From: Lachnospiraceae bacterium A2
Lineage (GTDB): Bacteria; Bacillota; Clostridia; Lachnospirales; Lachnospiraceae
Length of the DNA stretch: 64,000 nucleotides
Reading direction: 5' to 3'
Assembly: GCA_000403315.2 (NCBI GenBank)
Contig: KE159636.1
Coordinates: 3,064,844-3,128,843, forward strand
The translations under genes and the position numbers were made by a program. The notes beneath the pieces were generated by a model. The model saw nothing but the letters and a program-made list of their open reading frames with translations, was not told the origin of the DNA and searched no databases. The stretch's first letter is position 1. Every line of letters begins with the position of its first letter. Shown here in pieces: positions 53,867-62,284 of this stretch.

Positions 53867-54679
53867 TTATTTTCCTGCCGCACGCTCCAGGTTCCTTTTC
53901 TGGTTCTTCCGGTACTCGCTTGGGGTAACCTTATACCTTTCCTTAAATACCCGGTTAAACGTCCGCTGGCTTTCAAAACCGCTGTCCAGGCAGATATCCA
54001 GCACCGTATCGTTGGTATATTCCAGCCTGCCGGATGCATAGCCCAGCCTTGCTTCATTCAGGTACTGGTTAAAATTACAGTGGAACGTCCTGGAAAATAT
54101 CCGGGACAGCACATATTTGCTTACCCCTAAATCCCGGGCCATGCCCTCCAAAGAAAACTGTTCCCTGAAATTCCTGGAGATATAGGAAACAGCCCGGTAA
54201 ACCAGGTCGTCGCTTCCCACGCTGCTTTTATCTGCCAGCTTCAGTTTCCCCATGCACCTGGCCAAAATAATCTGCACATACGCCTGCACAACCACCGGCT
54301 CATGTTCTTCCATCTGCAGAATTGCGCTTATGGCATGGGAAGCGTCCGGCTCCAGGCGGGCTGCTTCCACAACCGGGCATTCCGGCGCGCTGTTTTGTAC
54401 CGTTTCCGCAAAAACACCTGTAAAAGACGGCGGGACAAGAATGTAAGCCACCTGGTTCACCCCTTCGGAAAACACCTGGTAGTGATGGATAATGTCTGAA
54501 AAAACAAGCCCAATATCCCCTTTTTCCATATGGTACAGTTCCTGCCCTGCCCCCAGCTCCAACGATCCCTCCACAACGCTTACAATCTCCAATGCATGGT
54601 GCAGATGGGGGGATACATGCCTTGCCGCCCTTTGGGCTGCATAAATTTCTTCCTTTGTTTCCTTAACTTTCAAATGCAT
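53867..54679 (-). CDS. AraC-family regulator (downstream of the lactose operon)
   Basis: The 270-residue protein has a cupin-like N-terminal sensor (HHALEIVSVVEGSLELGAGQ, YHMEKGDIGLVFSDIIHHYQ). A C-terminal pair of helix-turn-helices covers about 165-262 (SLEGMARDLGVSKYVLSRIF, TVLDICLDSGFESQRTFNRV, VTPSEYRKNQ). Such proteins usually control sugar genes. It is on the same strand as lacZ and the symporter but separated from them by 236 nt that contain a small plus-strand ORF. The ribosome site is GAAGGGGG. Confidence 0.93.
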   Translation of the reverse strand: MHLKVKETKEEIYAAQRAARHVSPHLHHALEIVSVVEGSLELGAGQELYHMEKGDIGLVFSDIIHHYQVFSEGVNQVAYILVPPSFTGVFAETVQNSAPECPVVEAARLEPDASHAISAILQMEEHEPVVVQAYVQIILARCMGKLKLADKSSVGSDDLVYRAVSYISRNFREQFSLEGMARDLGVSKYVLSRIFSRTFHCNFNQYLNEARLGYASGRLEYTNDTVLDICLDSGFESQRTFNRVFKERYKVTPSEYRKNQKRNLERAAGK

Positions 54680-54826
54680 TGGCGCATCCCCCTTCTATTA
54701 ATTTCACTGCAGAATCCCAATTACAGCCGCCCGCAAGATCTGGCTATATTTCCTTACGATTTGGCAAGCATTTCAGAACGCTGTGCCATATAATAAACTT
54801 GCAAATACGGAAAGGAGGTATCCCGC

Positions 54827-54904
54827 ATGGATAAATTTAAAACTTATCTCAACAGCCTTTTGGCTTTCTACGAAAAATTTTTCAGCCATGTATACCATGC
54901 ATAG
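54827..54904 (+). CDS. Candidate 25-residue small protein
   Basis: An ATG at 54827 has a strong AAAGGAGG site 8 nt upstream and opens a 25-codon frame ending TAG. The peptide begins MDKFKTYLNSLLAFYEKFFS and ends HVYHA. It would form one amphipathic, aromatic-rich helix. TATAAT occurs at 54789-54794, but no matching -35 is seen. It is transcribed against its neighbours. I do not recognise it; it could be a small membrane-active peptide or a leader peptide. Confidence 0.5.
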   Translation: MDKFKTYLNSLLAFYEKFFSHVYHA

Positions 54905-54915
54905 CTGCAAACCTG

Positions 54916-56295
54916 CTACAGAACAGCGTCTGCCTGAATGCCCTTCTCTTTTTTAATTTTTTCATTGGCTCCTTCTACATTCATCCTGGAAAGCACAAGC
55001 ATAATCAGGATGTTAAAAATCAGCGGGAGCCACAGATACATAAACTGCATCATATTAAGGGCTGACTGGGGCTGCACCGGGTTTGTGCCCACATAGCCGC
55101 TGAGTTCCAAAAGCCACCCTACTACTGCCGTCCCAATGCCGCCGCCGATTTTGACGCCAAGCGACGTGCAGGAGTACATGGTCCCATCCACCCGCTTTCC
55201 CTGCGTCAGGTACGTGTATTCAGAACAGGAAGCGATTACGGCATTCATATCCCCCTGCCATGGCCCCTGCCCCAAGGCTGCAAGCGCCGTAAACGCCATC
55301 ATCAAAGGGACGTTCCCCATATATCCGGCAGCTACCACCAATGCCCTGCCAATTACGGCAATGATGTAGCCCCTTAAATTCAGTTTATACATCCCCTTCC
55401 ATTTCCCTACCAGCGTCGGCGTAAATACCAGCGCAATAATAAGTGGGATATTCACTGCCCATGCAAACTGCCCAAACAGGTTTTTATTCTTCAATACCCA
55501 GGCCATATAATAAATGCCCGCGCCAATCATGGCGCTGTATAGCTGCTGCAAAATGTAAGCCCCGCAAATCATCAGGTAAAACTTATTTTTCACAAGCAGC
55601 CGGAACGCCTGGGCAAGCCCATAGTTTTCTTCCCCCTCGGCTGTTTCCCCATCGTTTCGTTCCTCGTCGGGGAGTTCCTTGACGGAAAGGACGGAAATTG
55701 TATTTACCGCAAGGCCGGCCGCTGCATAAATAATTGCCACCATCCTCCATGCTGCTGCACCGCCGCCGCACAGGTCCACAAACCCCACGGTAATGGTCTG
55801 TATCAGAAGGCTTGTGGAAAATGCAAAGATGAAGCGGTAAGAACCCATCTGTACGCGCTCTTTGCTGTTCTTCGTCACAAGGGAGGTAAGGGCTGAATAC
55901 GCGATATTGTTCGCTGTATAGAACACCCCGTTCAATAAAGTGTACGCAATGAAAAACCATACGTACTGCGCCGTCTTCCCAAGGCCAACGGGCACTGCAA
56001 AACAACATACCAGCGTTACGGCGCAGCCGATGTAGCCATACAGCATCCACGGCCTTGCTTTCCCCAGCCTGCTGTGGGTCTTGTCAATCATGGAGCCGAA
56101 AAAAACGTCTGTAAACCCATCAAACAGCTTGGATACCGCAATCAGCGTCCCCACAATCCCGGACGCAAGGCCAATGGTGTCTGTCAGGTAGACCATGACA
56201 AAAGACGTCAGGAACGCATACACCACGTTTCCCGCTATATCCCCCGAACCGTACCCTACTTTGTTATACCATTTTAAATATTTCTTTTCCTCCAT
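54916..56295 (-). CDS. GPH-family sugar:cation symporter (MelB/LacS-like)
   Basis: This 459-residue transporter has about twelve membrane segments. The glycoside-pentoside-hexuronide signature is present: KVGYGSGDIAGNVVYAF near the start, DTIGLASGIVGTLI, SKLFDGFTDVFFGSMIDKT, HSRLGKARPWML, and YSALTSLVTKNSKERVQMGS. No C-terminal IIA domain is attached. It follows lacZ by 15 nt, so lactose or another beta-galactoside is the likely substrate. AAGGAGG precedes the ATG. Confidence 0.94.
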   Translation of the reverse strand: MEEKKYLKWYNKVGYGSGDIAGNVVYAFLTSFVMVYLTDTIGLASGIVGTLIAVSKLFDGFTDVFFGSMIDKTHSRLGKARPWMLYGYIGCAVTLVCCFAVPVGLGKTAQYVWFFIAYTLLNGVFYTANNIAYSALTSLVTKNSKERVQMGSYRFIFAFSTSLLIQTITVGFVDLCGGGAAAWRMVAIIYAAAGLAVNTISVLSVKELPDEERNDGETAEGEENYGLAQAFRLLVKNKFYLMICGAYILQQLYSAMIGAGIYYMAWVLKNKNLFGQFAWAVNIPLIIALVFTPTLVGKWKGMYKLNLRGYIIAVIGRALVVAAGYMGNVPLMMAFTALAALGQGPWQGDMNAVIASCSEYTYLTQGKRVDGTMYSCTSLGVKIGGGIGTAVVGWLLELSGYVGTNPVQPQSALNMMQFMYLWLPLIFNILIMLVLSRMNVEGANEKIKKEKGIQADAVL

Positions 56296-56310
56296 AAGTA
56301 TCCCTCCTCC

Positions 56311-59300
56311 TTACTCTTTTATAAATGGGACCAGCTCAAACTGGAACCGGAATGCTGTGTCATTGAACCGGTATTTCTCCAAAACTGCCGGGCCGCAGCT
56401 ATTAGAGCCAATGCCATTTTGCGCGTAATCAATGCACAGCACCGTGCTGCCGGATTCCTGAAGCTCGTAATTATGCGCCGCCCGTTCCAGTTCTTCCTGT
56501 GTATATCTGGATGCGTTAAAGGAAAATGGCTGTCCCGAAACTGCTGCAATCCCAAAACCTGCGCCCGCCGCTTCCACATAATCGCAGTCGAAATGGCTCC
56601 CGTTCTCCTGCGGGTGGATGTAATCCTCATGCATTTGGCTGGCTTTGGCATGGTAACGCCCATGGCTGGAGCCCCGATGCTTATCCCGGTAGCTTTCCTG
56701 CGGCCCCATCCCGAAATAGCTGATATCCTCTAATTCCCCGTCCAGGAACAGGCGTACCCCAAACCGTGGGAGATCCGGGAATTCTTCCTCTTTTTCCACT
56801 GAAATTGCAGATGATATTTTTCCGTTCCCATGCACTTCCCATGTGATTTCCACATCTAAAATTTTCTGGACGGTTACCGCCACCACTGCAAGGCGCCCCG
56901 TAAGCAGTACCCTGTCCTGCTTCTGGAATGTGCTGATGCGGTAAGCCCTGGCATAAGCTTCGTGGTAATGCGCCTTTTTCCATTCTTCCTTGATATACCT
57001 GTCATTGTCTGTAGGTGCCCTCCAAATGTTTAATTCCATGGGGCGGTCAAGATAATCCCTTCCCCCAAACTGGATCTGGGTAAACAATCCGGTGCGCTTA
57101 TCTAATTTGTAACAAAAGCCCTTTGCCTGCAATGCAATCTGCGTATCCGTTTCCTTTACGGTAATGTCGCTGAAAATGGGTTCCTGTTCCAGCCATTTTA
57201 CCGCCTGCCTGTTCCTTCCGTCCTCATTTGCCAGCTTTATTTCGTCAAAGCCCAGCAGATGGCCGCGCTCCATCAGCGGCACTTCTTTTTTCAGGCGGTA
57301 TTCCAGTTTCAGGTAAACCTTCCCCACCGCCGGGACCTGCAGCTTCAGCTTTGCCTTCCCGTCCCTGTGGGGCGCGGCAGAAACATCTGGCAGCTTCCCT
57401 TGCTCCACTGCCCTGCCGTCCTGGGACATTTCATAAAATATTTCCACATAGTCCTTCAGATCGTCAAAGTCCATGTAATTGTGGAGTACCAGTTCCCCGC
57501 TGCCCTCCTCATAGGATACTGCCCTTGCAGGGCGGTGGACATTTTTATATTCCAGCAGCCCGGTATGGGGTGTACGGTCCGGGTATACCAGCCCATCCAT
57601 GCAGAAGTTGCCGTCATGGACTGTTTCCCCATGGTCGCCGCCGTACAGGTACACAGGTTTCCCATTCCCTGCCTTCCCATGTGCAACTGCATGGTCGCAC
57701 CATTCCCAGACAAAGCCCCCGCACATCCTGTCGTCGCTTTGGGCCATCTGGAAATAATCCTCAAAATCCCCTGGCCCGTTTCCCATGCTGTGGCAGTATT
57801 CCACCAGCAGGAATGGCTTGCTCCCGTCTTTTTCCAAATATTCCGAAACCTCCGCCAGCGACGGGTACATCCGGCTGTACAGGTCCAAATTCCCATACCC
57901 GTAAGTTACGCTGTAATTGCGGTATCTGGCGCTTTCATACTGCGTCAGCCTGCCCGGGTCAAAGGTTTTTGTCCATTCCAGCGCTTTCTCAAAATTGCAG
58001 CCATAGGCGCTTTCATTCCCCATTGACCACATGACAACAGAGGGGCGGTTTTTGTCCCACTGCACCATAAGCTGCACACGGTCCAGGATGGCCTGCTCCC
58101 ACGCCGGATTGTCCGCAATCGTTTCATTCCAGCGGCTGAAACGGTTGAAATCCGTATCCTCCCTGCGGTACAGCAGAAACGGCCCATGGGCTTCCAGGTC
58201 TGCTTCATCAATCACCATAAACCCATATTTATCGCACATCTGGTAAAAATACGGCGCGTTTGGGTAATGGCTGGAACGGATGGCATTGAAATTGTGCTGC
58301 TTCATCAAGGCAAGGTCGGCCTTTATCTGCCCCACGCTGGCCGTGCACCCTGTTACCGGGTCGGAATCATGGCGGTTCACGCCCCGGAACTTTATTTTCT
58401 CCCCGTTAAAATAAATTACCCTGTCCCGAATTTCTATGGTCCGAAACCCAATATGGTCCACAATCACCTCATCCTGCGCCGCAAAAATTACCGTATATAA
58501 ATACGGATGTTCCGTGTTCCAAAGGACAGGGTTCCCCACAACAAGCCCCAGCCTGCCATCCTCTGAAATCCTGCCTTCCGCCACAGCCGTGCCATGGCTG
58601 TCTTCAATTGTGACTGTTGTGTCCACCGGCCCCCAAAAGGAAATATCCACGTTTACGGCGGCGCTGCCTTCTTCCACCTTGGTTGTAATATGGTAGTCCC
58701 TCACCGCCCGCTGGGGCCGTTTCAGCAAATACACATCCCGGAAAATCCCGCTCATGCGGAACTTATCCTGGTCTTCCAGATAAGAGCCGTCGCACCATTT
58801 GAGCGCCAATACGGCAAGCCTGTTCTCCCCTTCCTGCAGGAAAGAAGTCACATCAAATTCACTTACTGCATGGGACACCTGGCTGTATCCCACATAAACC
58901 CCATTCAGCCAAACATAAAAGCAGCTATCCACCCCTTCAAAATTCAAAAATGCTTTTGGCGCTTTCCCATCCTTCTGGTAAGTAAAAGTATGTACGTATG
59001 CCCCGCTGGGAATATCCTGCGGCACATACGGCGGGTCAAAGGGATACGGGTAGCGGATATTAGTGTACTGGTGGCTGCCATACCCAGCCATCTGCCAAAC
59101 GCCGGGGACTGAAATCCTGCCAAACCCAGACGTGTCATATCCGTTCCCATAAAACCCCTCCGGCACATCGTAAATGCTTTCAAAATACTTGAATTCCCAC
59201 TCCCCGTTCAGCATCTGCAGCCGGTCCGAGCCCTCACGGCACTCCACAAGGCCATCTTCCCTCCGGGACGCCGGGATGTAATAAGCCCGGGCAGGCATTG

Positions 59301-59349
59301 TATTGTCATGCAGCATGCCCAAATCCTCATAGTAACGTGGCACAACCAT
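56311..59349 (-). CDS. lacZ: Beta-galactosidase, GH2
   Basis: At 1012 residues this is a five-domain LacZ-type enzyme. The jelly-roll domain contains ISVPGVWQMAGYGSHQYTNI, then YPYPFDPPYVPQ. The barrel has KFRGVNRHDSDPVTG, the acid/base Glu in MWSMGNESAYG and the nucleophile Glu in FLLVEYCHSMGNG. The C-terminal small domain (Bgal_small_N) has NIWRAPTDNDRY and GMGPQESYRDKH. There is no signal peptide. It forms an operon with the GPH symporter. AAAGGAGG lies 8 nt before the ATG. Upstream there is a TATAAA box but no good -35, which fits activation by the divergent AraC protein. Confidence 0.97.
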   Translation of the reverse strand: MVVPRYYEDLGMLHDNTMPARAYYIPASRREDGLVECREGSDRLQMLNGEWEFKYFESIYDVPEGFYGNGYDTSGFGRISVPGVWQMAGYGSHQYTNIRYPYPFDPPYVPQDIPSGAYVHTFTYQKDGKAPKAFLNFEGVDSCFYVWLNGVYVGYSQVSHAVSEFDVTSFLQEGENRLAVLALKWCDGSYLEDQDKFRMSGIFRDVYLLKRPQRAVRDYHITTKVEEGSAAVNVDISFWGPVDTTVTIEDSHGTAVAEGRISEDGRLGLVVGNPVLWNTEHPYLYTVIFAAQDEVIVDHIGFRTIEIRDRVIYFNGEKIKFRGVNRHDSDPVTGCTASVGQIKADLALMKQHNFNAIRSSHYPNAPYFYQMCDKYGFMVIDEADLEAHGPFLLYRREDTDFNRFSRWNETIADNPAWEQAILDRVQLMVQWDKNRPSVVMWSMGNESAYGCNFEKALEWTKTFDPGRLTQYESARYRNYSVTYGYGNLDLYSRMYPSLAEVSEYLEKDGSKPFLLVEYCHSMGNGPGDFEDYFQMAQSDDRMCGGFVWEWCDHAVAHGKAGNGKPVYLYGGDHGETVHDGNFCMDGLVYPDRTPHTGLLEYKNVHRPARAVSYEEGSGELVLHNYMDFDDLKDYVEIFYEMSQDGRAVEQGKLPDVSAAPHRDGKAKLKLQVPAVGKVYLKLEYRLKKEVPLMERGHLLGFDEIKLANEDGRNRQAVKWLEQEPIFSDITVKETDTQIALQAKGFCYKLDKRTGLFTQIQFGGRDYLDRPMELNIWRAPTDNDRYIKEEWKKAHYHEAYARAYRISTFQKQDRVLLTGRLAVVAVTVQKILDVEITWEVHGNGKISSAISVEKEEEFPDLPRFGVRLFLDGELEDISYFGMGPQESYRDKHRGSSHGRYHAKASQMHEDYIHPQENGSHFDCDYVEAAGAGFGIAAVSGQPFSFNASRYTQEELERAAHNYELQESGSTVLCIDYAQNGIGSNSCGPAVLEKYRFNDTAFRFQFELVPFIKE

Positions 59350-59479
59350 AGGCCATTCCTCCTTTAATATAGATAATTTTATACTTCCATTAAGCTTACA
59401 CGAATGCCCTTCTTTTCCGTCTGCTTAATTTCCTGGTAAAATCATACATTCTGCCGCAAGATATGTCTATAAACAGAAC

Positions 59480-59508
59480 TGGACAGAATATGCACAAAAT
59501 GATACAAT
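59480..59508 (+). promoter_or_regulatory. Promoter of the divergent AraC gene
   Basis: TGGACA (59480-59485), a 17-nt spacer and TACAAT (59503-59508), some 20 nt before the ATG at 59528. Confidence 0.7.
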
Positions 59509-59527
59509 AACAAAGGAGGTACTGCCA

Positions 59528-60406
59528 ATGTATATCAATTCCAGTTACAAAAATAATTCCGTCCTGGACTTCAAGGACAAAAGCAAGCCGCTGGTTGTAG
59601 GGAGCTGCGGGACCTACCGCCTGTCCTCCCACCCGAAGCTGCCAACCTACCGCCCAAGGGGCAGGCTGGATTTCCAGATTATCTATATTGCTTCCGGGCG
59701 CGCCTATTTCCATTTTGGGCGCCCCGAAAATGAAACCATTGTAACTGCCGGGAACATTGTGTTATTCCGCCCAAAAGAATTTCAGAAATATGAATACTAC
59801 GGGGCTGATAAAACGGAAGTTTACTGGATCCATTTTACCGGAAGCGACGTAAAAAATATCTTAAGGAAATATGGGTTCCCCGATGACAGGCGGGTATTCC
59901 CTGTAGGAACCTCATTGGAATATGAACGTGTATTTAAAAGGATTATTTCAGAACTGCAAAGATGCCAGGACGATTATGAAGAAATGCTGGTACTGCTGCT
60001 GCGCCATCTGCTGATTATCTTCCACCGGGAATCCGGCAAAGAGCATACGCCAAAGAACGAATACCTGAGCCACGAAATGGAAGCTGCCGTTTCCTACTTT
60101 AACGAGAATTATAACCGGGACATCAATATTGAGGAATACGCCGGTTCCAGGGGGATGAGCGTCAGTTGGTTTATCCGCAATTTCAAAAAGCACACTGGGA
60201 CCACCCCCATGCAGTTTGTCACCTCCATCCGCATGACAAACGCCCAGATGCTGTTAGAAACCACCAACTATGCCGTCAACGAGGTTGCACGGATTGTCGG
60301 ATATGAAAACCCGCTGTATTTCAGCAGGCTGTTCCGGAAACAGAAGGGATGCGCGCCGTCCTTTTACCGGAACCAAGGGGCTGTTGCTGGCGGGAACAAA
60401 CCTTAG
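59528..60406 (+). CDS. AraC-family regulator divergent from lacZ
   Basis: This is a 292-residue protein with an AraC-type cupin N-terminus (LDFQIIYIASGRAYFHF, VTAGNIVLFRPKEFQKYEYY, VYWIHFTGSDV). The C-terminal double helix-turn-helix covers about 185-282 (INIEEYAGSRGMSVSWFIRN, GTTPMQFVTSIRMTNAQMLL, VNEVARIVGYENPLYFSRLF). AAAGGAGG precedes the ATG. Its position back-to-back with lacZ makes it the likely activator of the lacZ-symporter operon, with the second AraC gene at 53867 as an alternative. Confidence 0.94.
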   Translation: MYINSSYKNNSVLDFKDKSKPLVVGSCGTYRLSSHPKLPTYRPRGRLDFQIIYIASGRAYFHFGRPENETIVTAGNIVLFRPKEFQKYEYYGADKTEVYWIHFTGSDVKNILRKYGFPDDRRVFPVGTSLEYERVFKRIISELQRCQDDYEEMLVLLLRHLLIIFHRESGKEHTPKNEYLSHEMEAAVSYFNENYNRDINIEEYAGSRGMSVSWFIRNFKKHTGTTPMQFVTSIRMTNAQMLLETTNYAVNEVARIVGYENPLYFSRLFRKQKGCAPSFYRNQGAVAGGNKP

Positions 60407-60495
60407 TGTAAGAGAATAAGAGTGAAACATGGGTAAGGCAGGAACATTTGTAATGGAATTAGGGGCAACTGCACTTAGCTGCCCCCTACGCCCCT

Positions 60496-61575
60496 TTACC
60501 AATCCATGTTATGCCCATAAGCAGACGTGAACACATGAAACTTCCCAAGGAAGGAAAGCAGCCTTGCATCCGCCTCTCCCTGCCCTACATAATCCCGGAA
60601 CAGCTCCCCTGCATTGAACTTCTCCTGAACCGCCCCAAACACAAGGGAATTGTTAAAGGGCACATCCACCTCCCATATCTTGTTCCCAAAGGCAATGCGT
60701 ATCGCCCCTTTCTGCCTTTCCAGTGGGGAAAGCCCTTCCTGCGCCTGGTATTTGTCCTCCTGGAAGAAAAAGGAAAACCCTTCCGGCGGCGCTTCATTGA
60801 AGTCCGAAATCGTGCCGCAGTAGCGGTTCAGCGCCCGCCAGTTCCACACGCTGTTGAAATCCATTTTGCCGTCCAACGTGTATAATGTATTCCTCTCCAA
60901 CTCTTCAAAATCCGGTACATCCGTTTCCCATTCCCCTGCCACGGAAGAAATCGCCTGCTGGATAAGCCCCCTCATTTCCTCTGCGGCATAGTAATAATCT
61001 GCGTCATAGTACAGCCAGTCATCCCTATCCCCCGCGCCATTCTGGCGGGCCAGTTCCTCCCCCTTTTCATAGCAGGCAGCTACTGCATTGGTTACATTTT
61101 TCTTCTGGAACAGTTCGTAGAGCTGGCCCAGGATTTGGAGGTTGTCTTTCTTGTCATACCCTGTGGTATGGCGGCTCTGGGACTGGTATACCCGCATGTC
61201 AAGGCAGATGTCCCTTACTTTCCCCACCACTTCTTCCTTTGAAATTTTCCCGGTGTGGTACTCATACATCAGGGCTGTCACTTGGTTTGTCACCTCTTTG
61301 CCATTCTCATCTGCTAAAATGCACCCCGGCATCCCTTTTACCTTCAGTATGTCATTATAATTTTCGCAGACAAACCGCTTCATCCCCGCTTTTACAAGCA
61401 CATCATGCGCCTCGGGCGTACATTTGTCCCGTATTTCTTTGGGCATGGGCCCAAAATCCCCGAAGCTGTCCTGAAATTCCTTATTTGCGGCATCAGATGC
61501 CCCAACAATATAGCTTTTTTTGGGGTCTGTGACACAAATATGTATAGCCCCAATATGGTCTATTAAATTAGCCAT
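60496..61575 (-). CDS. Uncharacterised protein of 359 residues
   Basis: I do not recognise this soluble protein. From ATG 61575 (AGGAGG 7 nt upstream) it begins MANLIDHIGAIHICVTDPKK. The middle is rich in aromatic residues (WLYYDADYYYAAEEMRGLIQ). DUF3786-like features (SFFFQEDKYQAQEGLSPLER, FGNKIWEVDVPFNNSLVFGA) are suggestive only. No membrane segment or classical catalytic motif is visible. It stands alone, with a terminator-like hairpin in its leader. The upstream in-frame ATG at 61608 is inside that hairpin region and is not preferred. Confidence 0.8.
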   Translation of the reverse strand: MANLIDHIGAIHICVTDPKKSYIVGASDAANKEFQDSFGDFGPMPKEIRDKCTPEAHDVLVKAGMKRFVCENYNDILKVKGMPGCILADENGKEVTNQVTALMYEYHTGKISKEEVVGKVRDICLDMRVYQSQSRHTTGYDKKDNLQILGQLYELFQKKNVTNAVAACYEKGEELARQNGAGDRDDWLYYDADYYYAAEEMRGLIQQAISSVAGEWETDVPDFEELERNTLYTLDGKMDFNSVWNWRALNRYCGTISDFNEAPPEGFSFFFQEDKYQAQEGLSPLERQKGAIRIAFGNKIWEVDVPFNNSLVFGAVQEKFNAGELFRDYVGQGEADARLLSFLGKFHVFTSAYGHNMDW

Positions 61576-61598
61576 TTTTCTTCCTCCTAAAAAATATA

Positions 61599-61630
61599 AG
61601 GATGGCATCCTATACTATTGACGCCATCCT
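61599..61630 (-). promoter_or_regulatory. Terminator-like hairpin in the leader of the 359-residue protein
   Basis: On the minus strand AGGATGGC (61623-61630) pairs exactly with GCCATCCT (61599-61606), followed by TATATTTTTT and then the AGGAGG ribosome site. It could act as an attenuator, or it could be the terminator of a lost upstream gene. Confidence 0.5.
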
Positions 61631-61988
61631 TTGCGAACCAATATATCGGTTTCCTTTTAAAAATTATTAATCTCCAACTTCATACTGATAATTTATTCTT
61701 AAGGCAGGTATAAAAGGATTAACGCTATCGTACTATCACCATCTGTCTTGGTACAGTATATACTTCTATAAAAAATATATAAATTAATAATTTTTCTAGT
61801 ACTTATTCCTTTTTCTCTGCTATCAGCTATTATGACTTATATCGTCCATTCTTTTCCAAAATTTATACTTATTACAAAAAAATATTTCCCACTCTCCTCT
61901 TCCTTTTTTCTGCCGTGTGCTTAGAGGGTGCGATTAGTGTGGTAAGGGAAATAATGGACTTGTAAAGGAGTGGTACGTTGAAGCGGTG
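61631..61988. other. AT-rich intergenic stretch without a supported gene
   Basis: Nothing coding is seen. The left part is AT-rich and should contain the promoter of the minus-strand gene at 60496, but no clear -35/-10 pair stands out. The right part joins the degraded toxin gene. Confidence 0.4.
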
Positions 61989-62063
61989 CTATATTTTTAA
62001 GGATAAGATGCAGCAGGTAAGCACGGCGGAAATCAGAATGTTGGTATCTACAAGTATCTTCAT
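61989..62063 (-). pseudogene. Truncated PIN-domain toxin remnant
   Basis: A 24-codon frame begins MKILVDTNILISAVL, the exact start pattern of VapC/PIN-domain RNases (first acidic residue in VDTN), then runs into a stop after TCCILSLKI. The ATG overlaps the stop of the AbrB-like frame (ATGA), the usual arrangement of such antitoxin-toxin pairs. The other acidic residues of the PIN active site are missing. Confidence 0.72.
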
Positions 62064-62284
62064 TCTTTTCCCTTTCCGTAACGTACTTCATTAACCAATG
62101 CCTGTACGTCATCCTCATTGTATACGCCCATCTGTTCGGCAACGCCCTCAAATGCTTTCTGGGCTTTATAAATTGCTTGTGCAGAAGCGTTATTAATGAC
62201 GACCTCGCCGCTTGGCTTCTGGTAGAAAAGTATTTTGTCGCCAGATTTCAGACCGAGCAGGCGGCGTATCTCCCCGGATTCTCG
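62060..62284 (-). pseudogene. AbrB/SpoVT-type antitoxin remnant (5' end lost)
   Basis: The frame reads RESGEIRRLLGLKSGDKILF, then YQKPSGEVVINNASAQAIYK and ends VNEVRYGKGKE. This is the swapped-hairpin AbrB pattern (EIRxLLGLKxGDKIxF) with a C-terminal tail that binds the toxin. The expected N-terminal part (VSSKGQVTIP-like) is replaced: the frame stays open upstream but the sequence is unrelated, apparently DNA of the neighbouring insertion element. Confidence 0.72.

Noticed and set aside
60407..60495. GGGGCA...TGCCCC hairpin as a terminator
   Set aside because: The stem is short with a long loop and no T-run on either strand.
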